Assembly: GCA_964592645.1 (NCBI GenBank)
Contig: CAZQFV010000002.1
Coordinates: 178,747 to 242,746, forward strand
Length of the DNA: 64,000 nucleotides
Source of the DNA: CAZQFV01 sp964592645
GTDB taxonomy: Bacteria > Chloroflexota > Chloroflexia > DTKN01
Direction: 5' to 3'
The notes under the pieces were generated by a model that was given only the letters and a program-made list of their open reading frames with translations, did not search any database and was not told the DNA's origin. This document shows, piece by piece, positions 52,916 through 61,786 of the stretch. Every line of letters starts with the position of its first letter. The first letter of the stretch is position 1. The translations under genes were made by a program, and so were the position numbers.

Positions 52916-53338
52916 GTGGACAAGATACTGTGTGCCATCCGTGGTGGAGAGCAGGGGTATCGGACCCAGGATGCGGCGGCCGCCCTGGCCCGCGAGCGCG
53001 ATGCCGAGCTGATCTTCCTGGTTGTCCTGGAGACCTCGTTTCTGGACCGGGTGGTGGCCCCGGCGGGGATGGACATGCGGGCCACGTTGGTGCGCATGGG
53101 CAACTCGCTGTTGTTCAACGCTGCCGAGCGGTCCCGGAAGATGGGGGTGGAGGCGCGGACGCTGCTGCGCGAGGGGCTGCCACGGGAACAGATCAAGGAA
53201 GCGGCGCGGGAGGAGGCCGTGACCACCGTGATCTTGGGCCGGCCGCAGGGCAGCTACGACAAGTTCTCCGGTGCCGACCTGGAGGCCTTTGCCCAGGAGA
53301 TCGCCAACGAGACGGGCGCGGAGGTGCAGATCCTCTAG
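52916..53338 (+). CDS. universal stress protein family
   Basis: The 140-residue protein begins at GTG 52916 behind gaggagattgct with KILCAIRGGEQG, the Usp start pattern, and has the alternating strands and helices of the Rossmann-like Usp fold (ELIFLVVLE, EEAVTTVILGRPQ). The glycine-rich ATP motif near the end is weak, so ATP binding is uncertain. It lies just upstream of recA but recA has its own promoters. Confidence 0.78.
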   Translation: MDKILCAIRGGEQGYRTQDAAAALARERDAELIFLVVLETSFLDRVVAPAGMDMRATLVRMGNSLLFNAAERSRKMGVEARTLLREGLPREQIKEAAREEAVTTVILGRPQGSYDKFSGADLEAFAQEIANETGAEVQIL

Positions 53339-53372
53339 TCCCGGTAAACGAACCTTGCTTTTGCCATAACTA

Positions 53373-53401
53373 TTGACAAGATAGCGTAAGTATGCTATAA
53401 T
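53373..53401 (+). promoter_or_regulatory. recA promoter P1
   Basis: TTGACA at 53373-53378 and TATAAT at 53396-53401 with a 17-base spacer: a consensus promoter, 107 bases before the recA start. Confidence 0.75.
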
Positions 53402-53417
53402 CAGGATGAAAAGCCGC

Positions 53418-53446
53418 TTGCGCTAGCGAAACAAATGTGCTATAAT
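53418..53446 (+). promoter_or_regulatory. recA promoter P2 with overlapping imperfect palindrome
   Basis: TTGCGC at 53418-53423 and TATAAT at 53441-53446, spacer 17. The -35 lies inside ttgcgctagcgaaa, an imperfect palindrome centred on gctagc, which could be a LexA-type operator. Confidence 0.6.
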
Positions 53447-53507
53447 GGGGGCGCCCTGCCGAAGGCAGAGCAAGTGGACAGCAGTTCCGACAACAGGAGG
53501 AAGCACC

Positions 53508-54566
53508 ATGGAAGAGCAGCGCAACAAGGCACTCGCCGCAGCCATCGGCCAGATCGACCGCCGTTTCGGCAAGGGCTCGATCATGCGGATGGGGGAGGCA
53601 GCGGAGAAGATGGAAGTGTCGAGCATCCCCACCGGCTCGATCGCCCTGGACCTGGCCCTGGGCGTGGGGGGCATTCCCCGGGGACGGGTGACCGAGATCT
53701 TTGGCCCCGATGCCTCGGGCAAGACGACGTTGGCCCAGCACATCGTGGCCGAGACGCAGCGCATGGGCGGCGTGGCTGCCTATATCGATGTCGAGCATGC
53801 CCTGGATCCGCGCTACATGGTGGCTTGCGGCATCAACCTGGAGCAGCTGCTCATCTCCCAGCCCGATACCGGTGAGCAGGCGCTGGAGATCTGCGAGGCG
53901 CTGGTGCGCAGCGGCGCCGTGGACACCATCGTGGTGGACTCGGTGGCGGCGCTCGTGCCGCGGGCCGAGCTGGAGGGCGACATGGGCGATTCCCTGCCGG
54001 GCATGCAGGCTCGCCTGATGTCGCAGGCCCTGCGCAAGCTCTCCGGGGCCATCAGCAAGTCGCGCACGGCGGTGATCTTTATCAACCAACTGCGCGAAAA
54101 GATCGGCATCATGTTCGGCAACCCGGAGACGACGACCGGGGGACGGGCCCTCAAGTTCTACGCCTCGGTCCGCCTGGACATTCGCCGGATCGAGGCCATC
54201 AAGAAGGGCACCGAGGTGATCGGCAGCCGCGTCCGGGTCAAGGTGGTCAAGAACAAGGTCGCCCCGCCATTCCGCCAGGCCGAGTTCGACATCATCTACA
54301 ACGAGGGCATCTCCAAGGAGGGCAACCTCCTGGATGTGGGCTTGGACCTCGGTGTGGTCAGCAAGTCGGGATCTTTCTACTATTTTGGCGAGGAGCGCCT
54401 GGGGCAGGGCCGCGAGGGAGCGCGCGACTATCTGCGCACGCACCCGGAGCTGGCCCAGCGCCTGGAGGCGCAGATCCGCAGCAGCGCGACCGTCCTTCCG
54501 CCCACCGTCACGGCCGGCGAGGAGGAGGGCGAGGAGGAAGAAGAGGCGCTGGAGGAAGAACTCTAG
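53508..54566 (+). CDS. recA: recombinase RecA
   Basis: Full-length RecA of 352 residues. Walker A is GPDASGKTT near residue 66 (usually GPESSGKTT), Walker B VDTIVVDSVAAL, the DNA-binding L2 region GIMFGNPETTTGGRALKF is intact, and the acidic tail EEGEEEEEALEEEL is typical. It polymerises on single-stranded DNA and drives strand exchange and LexA cleavage. Start ATG 53508 behind aggaggaag. Two promoters precede it. recX lies two genes on, after acyl-CoA dehydrogenase. Confidence 0.97.
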   Translation: MEEQRNKALAAAIGQIDRRFGKGSIMRMGEAAEKMEVSSIPTGSIALDLALGVGGIPRGRVTEIFGPDASGKTTLAQHIVAETQRMGGVAAYIDVEHALDPRYMVACGINLEQLLISQPDTGEQALEICEALVRSGAVDTIVVDSVAALVPRAELEGDMGDSLPGMQARLMSQALRKLSGAISKSRTAVIFINQLREKIGIMFGNPETTTGGRALKFYASVRLDIRRIEAIKKGTEVIGSRVRVKVVKNKVAPPFRQAEFDIIYNEGISKEGNLLDVGLDLGVVSKSGSFYYFGEERLGQGREGARDYLRTHPELAQRLEAQIRSSATVLPPTVTAGEEEGEEEEEALEEEL

Positions 54567-54713
54567 ACGGTTACCGAGGTGAAACCGGTAGTTTCCAAGC
54601 GCAACGGCATGGAAATCTCATCTTTTCAGCCTGGACCCCTTTCCCCTGCTCGATGAGATTGCCCTGGAAAAGGGGTGGAGAACCCGTTCCCGTTTCCCTT
54701 CAAGGAGGACTCT

Positions 54714-55856
54714 ATGGACTTGCGGCTGACCGAAGAGCAGGAAATGCTGCGCCAGATGGTGCGGGACTTTGCCGAGAAGGAGCTCAAGCCCTTGGCCCAC
54801 GAGGCCGACGAGCAGGAGCACATGTCGCCGGGGGCGATACGCAAGATGGCCGAGCTGGGGCTGATGGGCATGAGCATCCCCGAGGAGTACGGCGGGTTGC
54901 CCATGGACAACGTCGGCATCGCCATCGCCCTGGAGGAGATTGCGCGCGCCTGCGGCGGCACCGCCCTGGCCCTGGAGGCCCACACCTGCCTGGGGGTGCT
55001 GCCGATCGTCCGCTGGGGCTCGCCGGAGATCAAGGAGCGTTTCCTGCCCCGACTGGCCGCCGGTCAGTCGTTCGGCTGCCTGGCCCTGACCGAGCCCAAC
55101 GCCGGCTCCGACCTGTCCGGGACGCGCACCACGGCGGTGGAAGACGGCGACTCCTGGGTGATCAACGGCTCCAAGGCCTGGATCACCAACGCCAGCATCG
55201 CCGACGCCATCGTGGTCTTTTTACGCACCGACCCCGACCAGGGGACGCGCGCTTTCTCCCTGGTCCTGGTGGAGGCGAACCGTCCCGGCCTGACTATCGG
55301 CCCGAAGGAGAAGAAGATGGGCGTGCGCGCTTCCCCGGCCCATGCGCTGACCTTTGAGGATGTCCGCGTCCCCAAGGGCAACCTCCTGGGGCAGCGCGGC
55401 CGCGGCCTGCAGCAGACGATGGCGATCCTGGACAGCGGCCGCGTGGGTATCGCCGCGCTTGGCGTCGGCCTGGCCCAGGGGGCCTACGAGGAGGCGCTGC
55501 GCTATGCCCGTGAGCGCTCTGCCTTTGGCAAGCCGATCGCCGAGCACCAGGCCATCCAGTTTATGCTGGCCGACATGGCCACCGAGATCCACGCCGGCCG
55601 GCTGCTGGTGCGCTACGCCGCCTGGATGGAGGACCAGGGGGAGCGCTTCACCGTCCCGGCCTCGATGGCCAAGCTCTACACCAGCGAGATGGCCGAGCGC
55701 GTCGCCTACCGGGCGGTGCAGATCCACGGGGGCTACGGCTACAGTAAGGAGTATGCCGTCGAGCGCATCTACCGCGACGCCCGGCTCTTGACCATCGGCG
55801 AGGGCACCAGTGAGGTGCAGCGTATGGTCATCGGCCGCAGCGTCACCCAGGGATGA
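54714..55856 (+). CDS. acyl-CoA dehydrogenase
   Basis: The 380-residue flavoenzyme would oxidise an acyl-CoA to the enoyl-CoA, passing electrons to ETF. Motifs include LTEPNAGSD (FAD contact), AERVAYRAVQIHGGYGYSKEY near residue 330 (quoted part: QIHGGYGYSKEY) and ERIYRDARLLTIGEGTSE near residue 355, the region of the catalytic Glu. Length is standard. The ATG at 54714 has AAGGAGG upstream. It separates recA from recX and has no beta-oxidation neighbours, so its substrate is unknown. Confidence 0.92.
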   Translation: MDLRLTEEQEMLRQMVRDFAEKELKPLAHEADEQEHMSPGAIRKMAELGLMGMSIPEEYGGLPMDNVGIAIALEEIARACGGTALALEAHTCLGVLPIVRWGSPEIKERFLPRLAAGQSFGCLALTEPNAGSDLSGTRTTAVEDGDSWVINGSKAWITNASIADAIVVFLRTDPDQGTRAFSLVLVEANRPGLTIGPKEKKMGVRASPAHALTFEDVRVPKGNLLGQRGRGLQQTMAILDSGRVGIAALGVGLAQGAYEEALRYARERSAFGKPIAEHQAIQFMLADMATEIHAGRLLVRYAAWMEDQGERFTVPASMAKLYTSEMAERVAYRAVQIHGGYGYSKEYAVERIYRDARLLTIGEGTSEVQRMVIGRSVTQG

Positions 55857-55880
55857 GGCAAAGTCCTTCCTGCATCCTGC

Positions 55881-56531
55881 ATGACGATGGCGGGCACGAT
55901 TACCGCGGTTCGAGTACAGAAGAAGGATCCCCGTCGGGCGAGCCTCTACCTGGACGGCGAGTTCGTCCTGGGCTTGAGCATCGACATCGTCCAGGATTGG
56001 GGGCTGCGGCGCGGGATGTGTCTGAGCGACGCCGACCTGCAGGCGCTGCGGCGGGCCGAGCAGATGCAGCGCGCCTACGGGGCCGCCCTGCGGCTGCTCA
56101 ACTACCGCGCCCGCAGCGTGGCCGAGGTGCGCCGGCGCCTGGTCCGCCGCGGCTACGACCCGGAGCAGGTCGAGGCCGTCGTGTCCCGCCTGCAACAGCA
56201 GGGGCTGCTGGAGGACCGAGCCTTTGCCCGGCTGTGGGTGGAGAACCGGCGGCTGAACAGCCCCCGCGGCCGGCAGCGGCTGGCCGCGGAGCTGCGGCAG
56301 AAGGGGCTGGCCGCCGATATCATCGCCGGGGCCCTGGAAGAGGTGCCCGAGGACGATGAGGCGGCGCAGGCGTTGACGCTGGCCCGCGGCCGGGCTCGGG
56401 CGCTGTCCGGAGTGGAGCGGCCGGCCTTCCTTCGTCGCCTGCAGGGGTTCCTCTCCCGGCGGGGCTTTTCCTCCGAGGTCGTGCGGCAGGTGGTCCGCCG
56501 GGTCTGGGAAGAGCAACAGGAGGTTCGATGA
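55881..56531 (+). CDS. recX: regulatory protein RecX
   Basis: The 216-residue protein has the three-helix RecX repeats: ALRLLNYRARSVAEVRRRLVRRGY, LLEDRAFARLWVENR and LAAELRQKGLAADIIAGAL (in parts). It restrains RecA filaments. Start at ATG 55881 or 55887. It overlaps the next gene by 4 bases (ATGA). The intervening acyl-CoA dehydrogenase breaks the common recA-recX pair. Confidence 0.9.
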   Translation: MTMAGTITAVRVQKKDPRRASLYLDGEFVLGLSIDIVQDWGLRRGMCLSDADLQALRRAEQMQRAYGAALRLLNYRARSVAEVRRRLVRRGYDPEQVEAVVSRLQQQGLLEDRAFARLWVENRRLNSPRGRQRLAAELRQKGLAADIIAGALEEVPEDDEAAQALTLARGRARALSGVERPAFLRRLQGFLSRRGFSSEVVRQVVRRVWEEQQEVR

Positions 56532-57187
56532 TCGAGATCCAGTGGCTCGGCCACGCCTGCTTCCGCATCAAGTCCCGCGAAGGCATTGTCGTGACCGACC
56601 CCTATGGCCGCGAAGCGGGCTACAAGCTGGGCCGGCCGACGGCGCATGTCGTCACCGTCTCGCACGACGAGCCCGACCACAACAACGCCGCCGCGGTCAA
56701 GGGGGTCCGCGGCGACCCGGTGGTCATCACCGGGCCGGGCGAGTACGAGGTGGGCGGGATCTTTATCCTGGGCATCCGCACCTACCGCGATATGCGCAAG
56801 GGCAAGCTCCGCGGCAAGAACACGGTCTATATCCTGGAGTTTGCGGAGATGACGATCTGCCACCTGGGCGACCTGGGGCACCCCCTCAGCGACGAGGAGC
56901 TGGCCGAGATCAGCAAGGCCGACGTGCTGATGGTCCCCGTGGGCGGAAAGCACTCCCTGACGGCGGCCCAGGCCGCCGAGGTCATCGCCCAGATCGAGCC
57001 GCGCGTCATCATCCCCATGCACTACGGCCACCCGGCCGGCCGCATCCGGCTCGACGGCCTGGATCCTTTCTTCCACGAGATGGGCCTGAAACCGCCCGCG
57101 CCGCTCGAGGTGCTCAAGATTGGCCCCGGCGATCTGCCCGGGGAGGAAGAAGAGGCCAAGATCGTCGTGCTCCAAGTGGGAGAGTAG
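56528..57187 (+). CDS. metallo-beta-lactamase fold hydrolase
   Basis: The 219-residue protein is of the UlaG-like MBL-fold type: MIEIQWLGHACFRIK, then SHDEPDHNN, then HLGDLGHPLSDEEL and the end PMHYGHPAG. In most members the motif is HxHxDH; here the second His is Glu (SHDEPDH), so metal binding is altered. Possible roles are hydrolysis of an ester or lactone; the substrate is not known. It is coupled to recX by ATGA and followed 3 bases on by pyrG. Confidence 0.78.
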   Translation: MIEIQWLGHACFRIKSREGIVVTDPYGREAGYKLGRPTAHVVTVSHDEPDHNNAAAVKGVRGDPVVITGPGEYEVGGIFILGIRTYRDMRKGKLRGKNTVYILEFAEMTICHLGDLGHPLSDEELAEISKADVLMVPVGGKHSLTAAQAAEVIAQIEPRVIIPMHYGHPAGRIRLDGLDPFFHEMGLKPPAPLEVLKIGPGDLPGEEEEAKIVVLQVGE

Positions 57188-57190
57188 CTC

Positions 57191-58834
57191 ATGCGCAAGT
57201 TCATCTTCTGCACCGGCGGCGTGGTCTCCTCGGTGGGCAAGGGCATCACGGTGGCCTCGATCGGCCTGCTCCTGCGCAGCCGCGGCTTCACGGTGGCCGT
57301 GCAGAAGCTCGATCCCTATTTGAACGTCGACCCCGGGACGATGAGCCCCTACCAGCACGGCGAGGTCTATGTGACCGACGATGGGGCCGAGACCGACCTG
57401 GACCTGGGGCACTATGAGCGCTTCATCGACATCAATCTGACCAAGGCCAGCAACGTGACCACGGGGCAGGTCTATGCCGAGACGATCCAGAAGGAGCGCC
57501 GCGGCGATTTTTTGGGCGGCACGATTCAGGTGATCCCGCACATCACCAACGAGATCAAGAGCCGGATCGGCGCCGTGGGCCGGCAGATGGGCGCCGAGGT
57601 GGTCATCGTCGAAGTGGGCGGCACCGTCGGCGATATCGAGGGGCTGCCGTTCCTGGAGGCGATCCGCCAGATGCGCAACGATGCCGGCCGCGACAACGTG
57701 CTCTATTTCCACCTGACGCTGCTGCCCTACATCGGGGCCACGGGCGAACTCAAGACCAAACCCACCCAGCACAGCGTGATGGAGTTGCGGCGCGTCGGCA
57801 TCCATCCCGACGCCATCGTCTGCCGCTCGGATCATCCGATCTCCGAGGCGATCCGGGAAAAGATCGCCCTCTTCTGTGATGTCGAGCCCCAGGCGGTCCT
57901 GCCCCTGGTGACGGTGCCGAGCATCTACCAGGTGCCGCTGCTGCTGGAACAGTTCGGCCTGGGCCGCCTGATCACGCAGCGCCTGGGACTGCCCGATAGC
58001 GAGCCGGACCTGGCGGAGTGGCGGGCCCTGTTGGAGAAGGTGAGCCGGCCCAAGCCGACGGTGGAGATCGCCCTGGTGGGCAAGTACGTGGCCCTGCGCG
58101 ACGCCTACATCAGCGTGGGCGAGGCGCTGCGCCACGCCGGGTTGTATCACGGGGTCGACGTGAACATCCGCTGGGTCCATTCCGAGGATGTGGAGAAGCA
58201 GGGGGCGGAGAGCCTGCTGCGGGGGGTGCGCGGCATCATCGTTCCCGGCGGCTTTGGCCATCGCGGCATCGAGGGCAAGATCGCCGCCGCCCGCTATGCC
58301 CGCGAGAACCGCGTGCCCTATCTGGGGCTCTGCCTGGGCATGCAGTGCGCGACCATCGAGTTTGCCCGCAACGTGCTGGGTCTGGCCGGGGCCAACAGCA
58401 CCGAGTTCGACCCGCAGACCCCGGCGCCGGTCATCGACCTGATGGCCGATCAGCGCGATGTCTTTGAGAAGGGAGGAACGATGCGCCTGGGCGCCTATCC
58501 CTGCCGGCTGGTGCCCGGCACGCGCGCCGCCGCGGCCTACGGGCTGGAGCAGGTGAGCGAGCGCCACCGCCACCGCTTCGAGTACAACAACCGCTTCCGC
58601 GATGCCTTGCAGGAGGCCGGCCTGGTTGTCGGCGGGACCTCGCCCGACGGCCGCCTTGTGGAGATGGTCGAGCTGCGCGACCACCCCTGGTTCCTCGGCA
58701 CCCAGTTCCACCCCGAGTTCCGCTCCCGCCCGACGCGCCCGCACCCCCTCTTTCGCGACTTTCTCGGCGCGGCCATCAAGACCGTGCTGGCCGGGGAGCA
58801 GTACCCGCTGCCGCTGGACGAACGGGCCGGATGA
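57191..58834 (+). CDS. pyrG: CTP synthase
   Basis: The 547-residue enzyme makes CTP from UTP with ATP and glutamine. The synthetase half begins KFIFCTGGVVSSVGKGI, with NVDPGTMSPYQHGEV; the glutaminase half (residues about 300-540) has GLCLGMQCATIEFA with its catalytic Cys and QFHPEF with its His. Length and motifs are normal. The ATG at 57191 lies 3 bases after the MBL-fold gene's stop. Confidence 0.97.
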   Translation: MRKFIFCTGGVVSSVGKGITVASIGLLLRSRGFTVAVQKLDPYLNVDPGTMSPYQHGEVYVTDDGAETDLDLGHYERFIDINLTKASNVTTGQVYAETIQKERRGDFLGGTIQVIPHITNEIKSRIGAVGRQMGAEVVIVEVGGTVGDIEGLPFLEAIRQMRNDAGRDNVLYFHLTLLPYIGATGELKTKPTQHSVMELRRVGIHPDAIVCRSDHPISEAIREKIALFCDVEPQAVLPLVTVPSIYQVPLLLEQFGLGRLITQRLGLPDSEPDLAEWRALLEKVSRPKPTVEIALVGKYVALRDAYISVGEALRHAGLYHGVDVNIRWVHSEDVEKQGAESLLRGVRGIIVPGGFGHRGIEGKIAAARYARENRVPYLGLCLGMQCATIEFARNVLGLAGANSTEFDPQTPAPVIDLMADQRDVFEKGGTMRLGAYPCRLVPGTRAAAAYGLEQVSERHRHRFEYNNRFRDALQEAGLVVGGTSPDGRLVEMVELRDHPWFLGTQFHPEFRSRPTRPHPLFRDFLGAAIKTVLAGEQYPLPLDERAG

Positions 58835-58846
58835 CGGCCCTGGTCG

Positions 58847-59758
58847 TTACCCGCCCGGCCCCCCCGTCTCTTCCAGGGACTTGGCCCAGACACCCATCTC
58901 GTCGCCGCTGGGGCGGAAGCCAAACCAGTGGTAGAGGCGCTGCGAGCGCAGGTTCTCCTCCTGCGTGTTGAGCGAGATCCAGCGCACCCCCAGGGCGGCG
59001 CAGTGCGCCCACGACTCGGCCAACAGGCGGGCGCCGATGCCCCGCGATTGCAGGCGCGGCTCCACCGCCAGGCGGACGATGTGGGCGTGATCGTGCCGGT
59101 GGCGCGTGCAGAGGACGTACCCTACAGGCTGCCCGGCCAACTCCGCCACCAGGAAGCAGGCCACTTGGTCGAGGACGGCCCCCAGGACGGCTGCGCTGTA
59201 GGCCCACAGGGGACCGAAGGCCGCGCGGTCCAGGCGGGCCACGGCCGGCAGGTCGTCCCGGGCGGCCGGCCGGACGCGCACCTCCTGGTTGCCGCTGCTG
59301 GGAGGGGTGTGCAGCGGCGTCTCCAGGCCGATGACCTGGGTGTTGTGGGCATAGCCGGCCTGCTCCAGGAGGCGGCGCATCCAGCCCAGGCTGTACTCAT
59401 CCATATAGCCGATCCAGGCGATGCCCCGCTGCCGGAGCGTCTCCTCGAGGGCCCGCAGCAGGGGCGGCGCCACCTCCTCCGATGAGACGTCCGGGGCCAT
59501 CCCCAGGGCGTGGATCCACGCGACCTCGGGCCCCTGGGGAAAGGCCATCACAAAGCCGGCCACCTGCTCCCTTTGCCAGGCGACGAGGGCCACGCTGTCC
59601 TGGAGGGCTTCCTGCATGGCCCCGCCCAGGCCGGAGTAGGCATGGGCGGATGTCTGGAGGATCTTTTCCATGGCGGCATAGTCGGGTGGCTGGGCCAGGC
59701 GGACGGTAATGGGGCCCTGGCGTTTGCTCAGCGATTTCAAGAATCCGAGGGGGGACAT
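58847..59758 (-). CDS. tandem GNAT N-acetyltransferase-like protein
   Basis: The 303-residue protein has two GNAT halves. The first (residues about 20-145) is degenerate; the second (about 160-300) has the acetyl-CoA loop LQSRGIGARLLAES (Q-x-x-G-x-G) and the strand WISLNTQEENLRSQRLYHWFGF. The acceptor is unknown. Start ATG 59758 at MSPLGFLK. It converges on pyrG with 12 bases between stops. A membrane gene lies upstream on the same strand. Confidence 0.78.
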   Translation of the reverse strand: MSPLGFLKSLSKRQGPITVRLAQPPDYAAMEKILQTSAHAYSGLGGAMQEALQDSVALVAWQREQVAGFVMAFPQGPEVAWIHALGMAPDVSSEEVAPPLLRALEETLRQRGIAWIGYMDEYSLGWMRRLLEQAGYAHNTQVIGLETPLHTPPSSGNQEVRVRPAARDDLPAVARLDRAAFGPLWAYSAAVLGAVLDQVACFLVAELAGQPVGYVLCTRHRHDHAHIVRLAVEPRLQSRGIGARLLAESWAHCAALGVRWISLNTQEENLRSQRLYHWFGFRPSGDEMGVWAKSLEETGGPGG

Positions 59759-59796
59759 GGGTTCGGCTCCGGTCCGGCGCTGGCGCCGTTGGGGCG

Positions 59797-60516
59797 CTAA
59801 CACCTCCTCCAGGGCTGGGCCGCCAGAAGGACCGGCGCCAGCATGACCAGGTTCAGCAGGGCCGCCACGGCCAGGCTGTCGCCCAGCCGGCTCAGCAGCA
59901 GGGCCAGGTGGGGCAGCAGCGCCTCCCCGAAGAGCGCGAGCAGGAGGCCGGCCGCCGCCAGGAGCGCGAGCAGGGCCAGGGCGCCGCCGCGCACGTAGCG
60001 CATGTCGGCGGCGCTGGGGGCCATGTGGCTGCCGATGGACCACAGCAGATAGGCCCGGACCCAGAGGTCGCCCGATCGCCAATCCTGGCCGGCCAGCCAG
60101 GCCGGGAGGCGCACCCAGGGGCGGGCGTCGCCGCCCGTGGCGAGGACACCGCTCAACAGCCCGAGCACGACGGTGCCGATCAGCAGCGGCGCCAGCGCGA
60201 CGAGGGCCATGCGCAGCGCATCCCGCCGGGCCACCTGCACGGCGGCGCCAACTCCCATGTCGGCGCTGCCCCGCCGGGGAATGAAGGTGGCGCCGCGGAT
60301 CGGGACGCCCAGGAGCAGGGCGATAAGGGCATGCGCCCCCTCGTGCAGAAAGAAACCGGGCAGGGTGAGCATGGCGTAGAAGGCCAGGCCGAACGATTCC
60401 CCAAAGGCCCGGTTCAGGAGTTCCAGCGCACTGCCCTTGAGCCGCCGGGCGGAGAACAGGCACCCCGCCCCGGACAGGAAGAGCCAGGCCAGTCCGGCGA
60501 AGAAGGAAAAGTCCAT
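59797..60516 (-). CDS. membrane protein with HExxH motif
   Basis: The 239-residue protein has about six hydrophobic segments and the motif LHEGAHALIALLLGV near residue 50, an HExxH zinc-site pattern within a membrane helix like that of M50-type intramembrane proteases. The second M50 motif (NxxPxxxLDG) is not seen, so function as a protease is uncertain. It may instead be a DUF3267-like membrane protein. Start ATG 60516. It is transcribed away from the str operon; the region 60517-60577 holds only the str promoter. Confidence 0.65.
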   Translation of the reverse strand: MDFSFFAGLAWLFLSGAGCLFSARRLKGSALELLNRAFGESFGLAFYAMLTLPGFFLHEGAHALIALLLGVPIRGATFIPRRGSADMGVGAAVQVARRDALRMALVALAPLLIGTVVLGLLSGVLATGGDARPWVRLPAWLAGQDWRSGDLWVRAYLLWSIGSHMAPSAADMRYVRGGALALLALLAAAGLLLALFGEALLPHLALLLSRLGDSLAVAALLNLVMLAPVLLAAQPWRRC

Positions 60517-60577
60517 GGAAACCTCGACGGCGGGTATCATACCACGGGTGAGGCCGGTTCGCAAATCGCTTGGCGAT

Positions 60578-60605
60578 TTGACAGGCGGCGGCTTTATGCT
60601 ATAAT
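60578..60605 (+). promoter_or_regulatory. str operon promoter P1
   Basis: TTGACA at 60578-60583 and TATAAT at 60600-60605, spacer 16, about 130 bases before rpsL. Confidence 0.7.
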
Positions 60606-60648
60606 CCCTGCGCCGCCGGTGATGCCCGGCATCAAATGAGATGCAAAG

Positions 60649-60677
60649 TTGACAGCGCTGGCATGGTGTGTTATAAT
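60649..60677 (+). promoter_or_regulatory. str operon promoter P2
   Basis: TTGACA at 60649-60654 and TATAAT at 60672-60677, 17-base spacer, 60 bases before the rpsL start. Confidence 0.8.
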
Positions 60678-60737
60678 GCCAAACCGCTATGTCGTTTTTT
60701 ATTGCCCGACCCTGGGCGGTGTAACAGGAGAAGAGCG

Positions 60738-61166
60738 GTGCCGACGATCAACCAACTGATACGGAAAGGGCGCAAGCCCATTCGCAAGAAGGCCAAGGCG
60801 CCGGCCTTGCGCTTTCACCTCAACTCGTTGGCCAACAAGACGGTGCGCGCGCAGGGCAACCCGCAGAAGCGGGGCGTCTGCGTGCAGGTGCGCACGATGA
60901 CCCCCAAGAAGCCGAACTCGGCGCTGCGCAAGATCGCCCGCGTGCGTCTGAGCAACGGGATCGAGGTCACCGCCTATATTCCTGGCGAGGGACACAACCT
61001 GCAGGAGCACTCGGTGGTGCTGGTCCGGGGAGGCCGCGTCAAGGATCTGCCCGGCGTGCGCTACCACATTGTCCGCGGCACCCTGGACGCCCAGGGCGTC
61101 GAGGGGCGCATGAAGGGCCGCTCGAAGTATGGGGCGAAGGCGCCCAAGCAGCGCAAGAGCGCCTAG
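60738..61166 (+). CDS. rpsL: ribosomal protein S12
   Basis: The 142-residue S12 has all family blocks: PTINQLIRKGR, TPKKPNSALRK (the two streptomycin-site Lys are wild type), ECH-like GEGHNLQEHS and GGRVKDLPGVRYH. It is the first gene of the str operon, with a GTG start at 60738 behind caggag. Two consensus promoters precede it. Confidence 0.98.
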   Translation: MPTINQLIRKGRKPIRKKAKAPALRFHLNSLANKTVRAQGNPQKRGVCVQVRTMTPKKPNSALRKIARVRLSNGIEVTAYIPGEGHNLQEHSVVLVRGGRVKDLPGVRYHIVRGTLDAQGVEGRMKGRSKYGAKAPKQRKSA

Positions 61167-61226
61167 CGACTGGCCTATGGCCGGCGCAGTGCAGCCCGCC
61201 ATAGGCAGTTTGTTGTGAGGGAAGAA

Positions 61227-61697
61227 ATGCCGAGACGACCACGGTATGCCCGGCACGCCGGAACGCCCGATCCGAAGTACAACAATGCCACCCTGGGGGT
61301 GTTCATCAACAAGATGATGCAGCGGGGCAAGAAGAGCACCGCCGAGCGCATTGCCTACCAGATGTTGGACATTGTCGCCCAGAAGTCCAAGCGCGATCCG
61401 GTGGAGGTCTTTGAGCAGGCCATCCGCAATGCCTCCCCGGTAGTGGAGGTACGGCCGCGGCGCGTGGGCGGCGCCACCTACCAGGTGCCGATGGAGGTGC
61501 CGGCCGTCCGGCGGGTCTCCCTGGCGATGCGCTGGATCCTGGGCGCAGCCCGGGCCCGCACCGGCCGGCCGATCGCCGAGCGCCTGGCAGCCGAGATCCT
61601 GGATGCGGCCAATAACACGGGCGTGGCGGTCAAGCGCCGCGAGGATACCCATCGTATGGCCGAGGCCAACAAAGCCTTTGCCCATTACCGCTGGTAA
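61227..61697 (+). CDS. rpsG: ribosomal protein S7
   Basis: The 156-residue S7 starts MPRRPRYARH and includes NKMMQRGKKSTAERI, VEVRPRRVGGATYQVP and KREDTHRMAEANKAFAHYRW (in parts). S7 nucleates assembly of the 30S head. It lies 60 bases after rpsL. Start ATG 61227 behind gaggga. Confidence 0.97.
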   Translation: MPRRPRYARHAGTPDPKYNNATLGVFINKMMQRGKKSTAERIAYQMLDIVAQKSKRDPVEVFEQAIRNASPVVEVRPRRVGGATYQVPMEVPAVRRVSLAMRWILGAARARTGRPIAERLAAEILDAANNTGVAVKRREDTHRMAEANKAFAHYRW

Positions 61698-61786
61698 CGA
61701 GGCGCTCGGTCGCCGCTCCTGCGCGCCCGGGACGCCTCGCAACATAGGGGCGGTAGCGGGCCTGCGCAGGAGTGAGCGACAAGGCG

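Noticed and set aside
56153..58744. A minus-strand open frame of about 860 codons
   Set aside because: Antisense of recX, the MBL-fold gene and pyrG, all of which have clear homology-level motifs.
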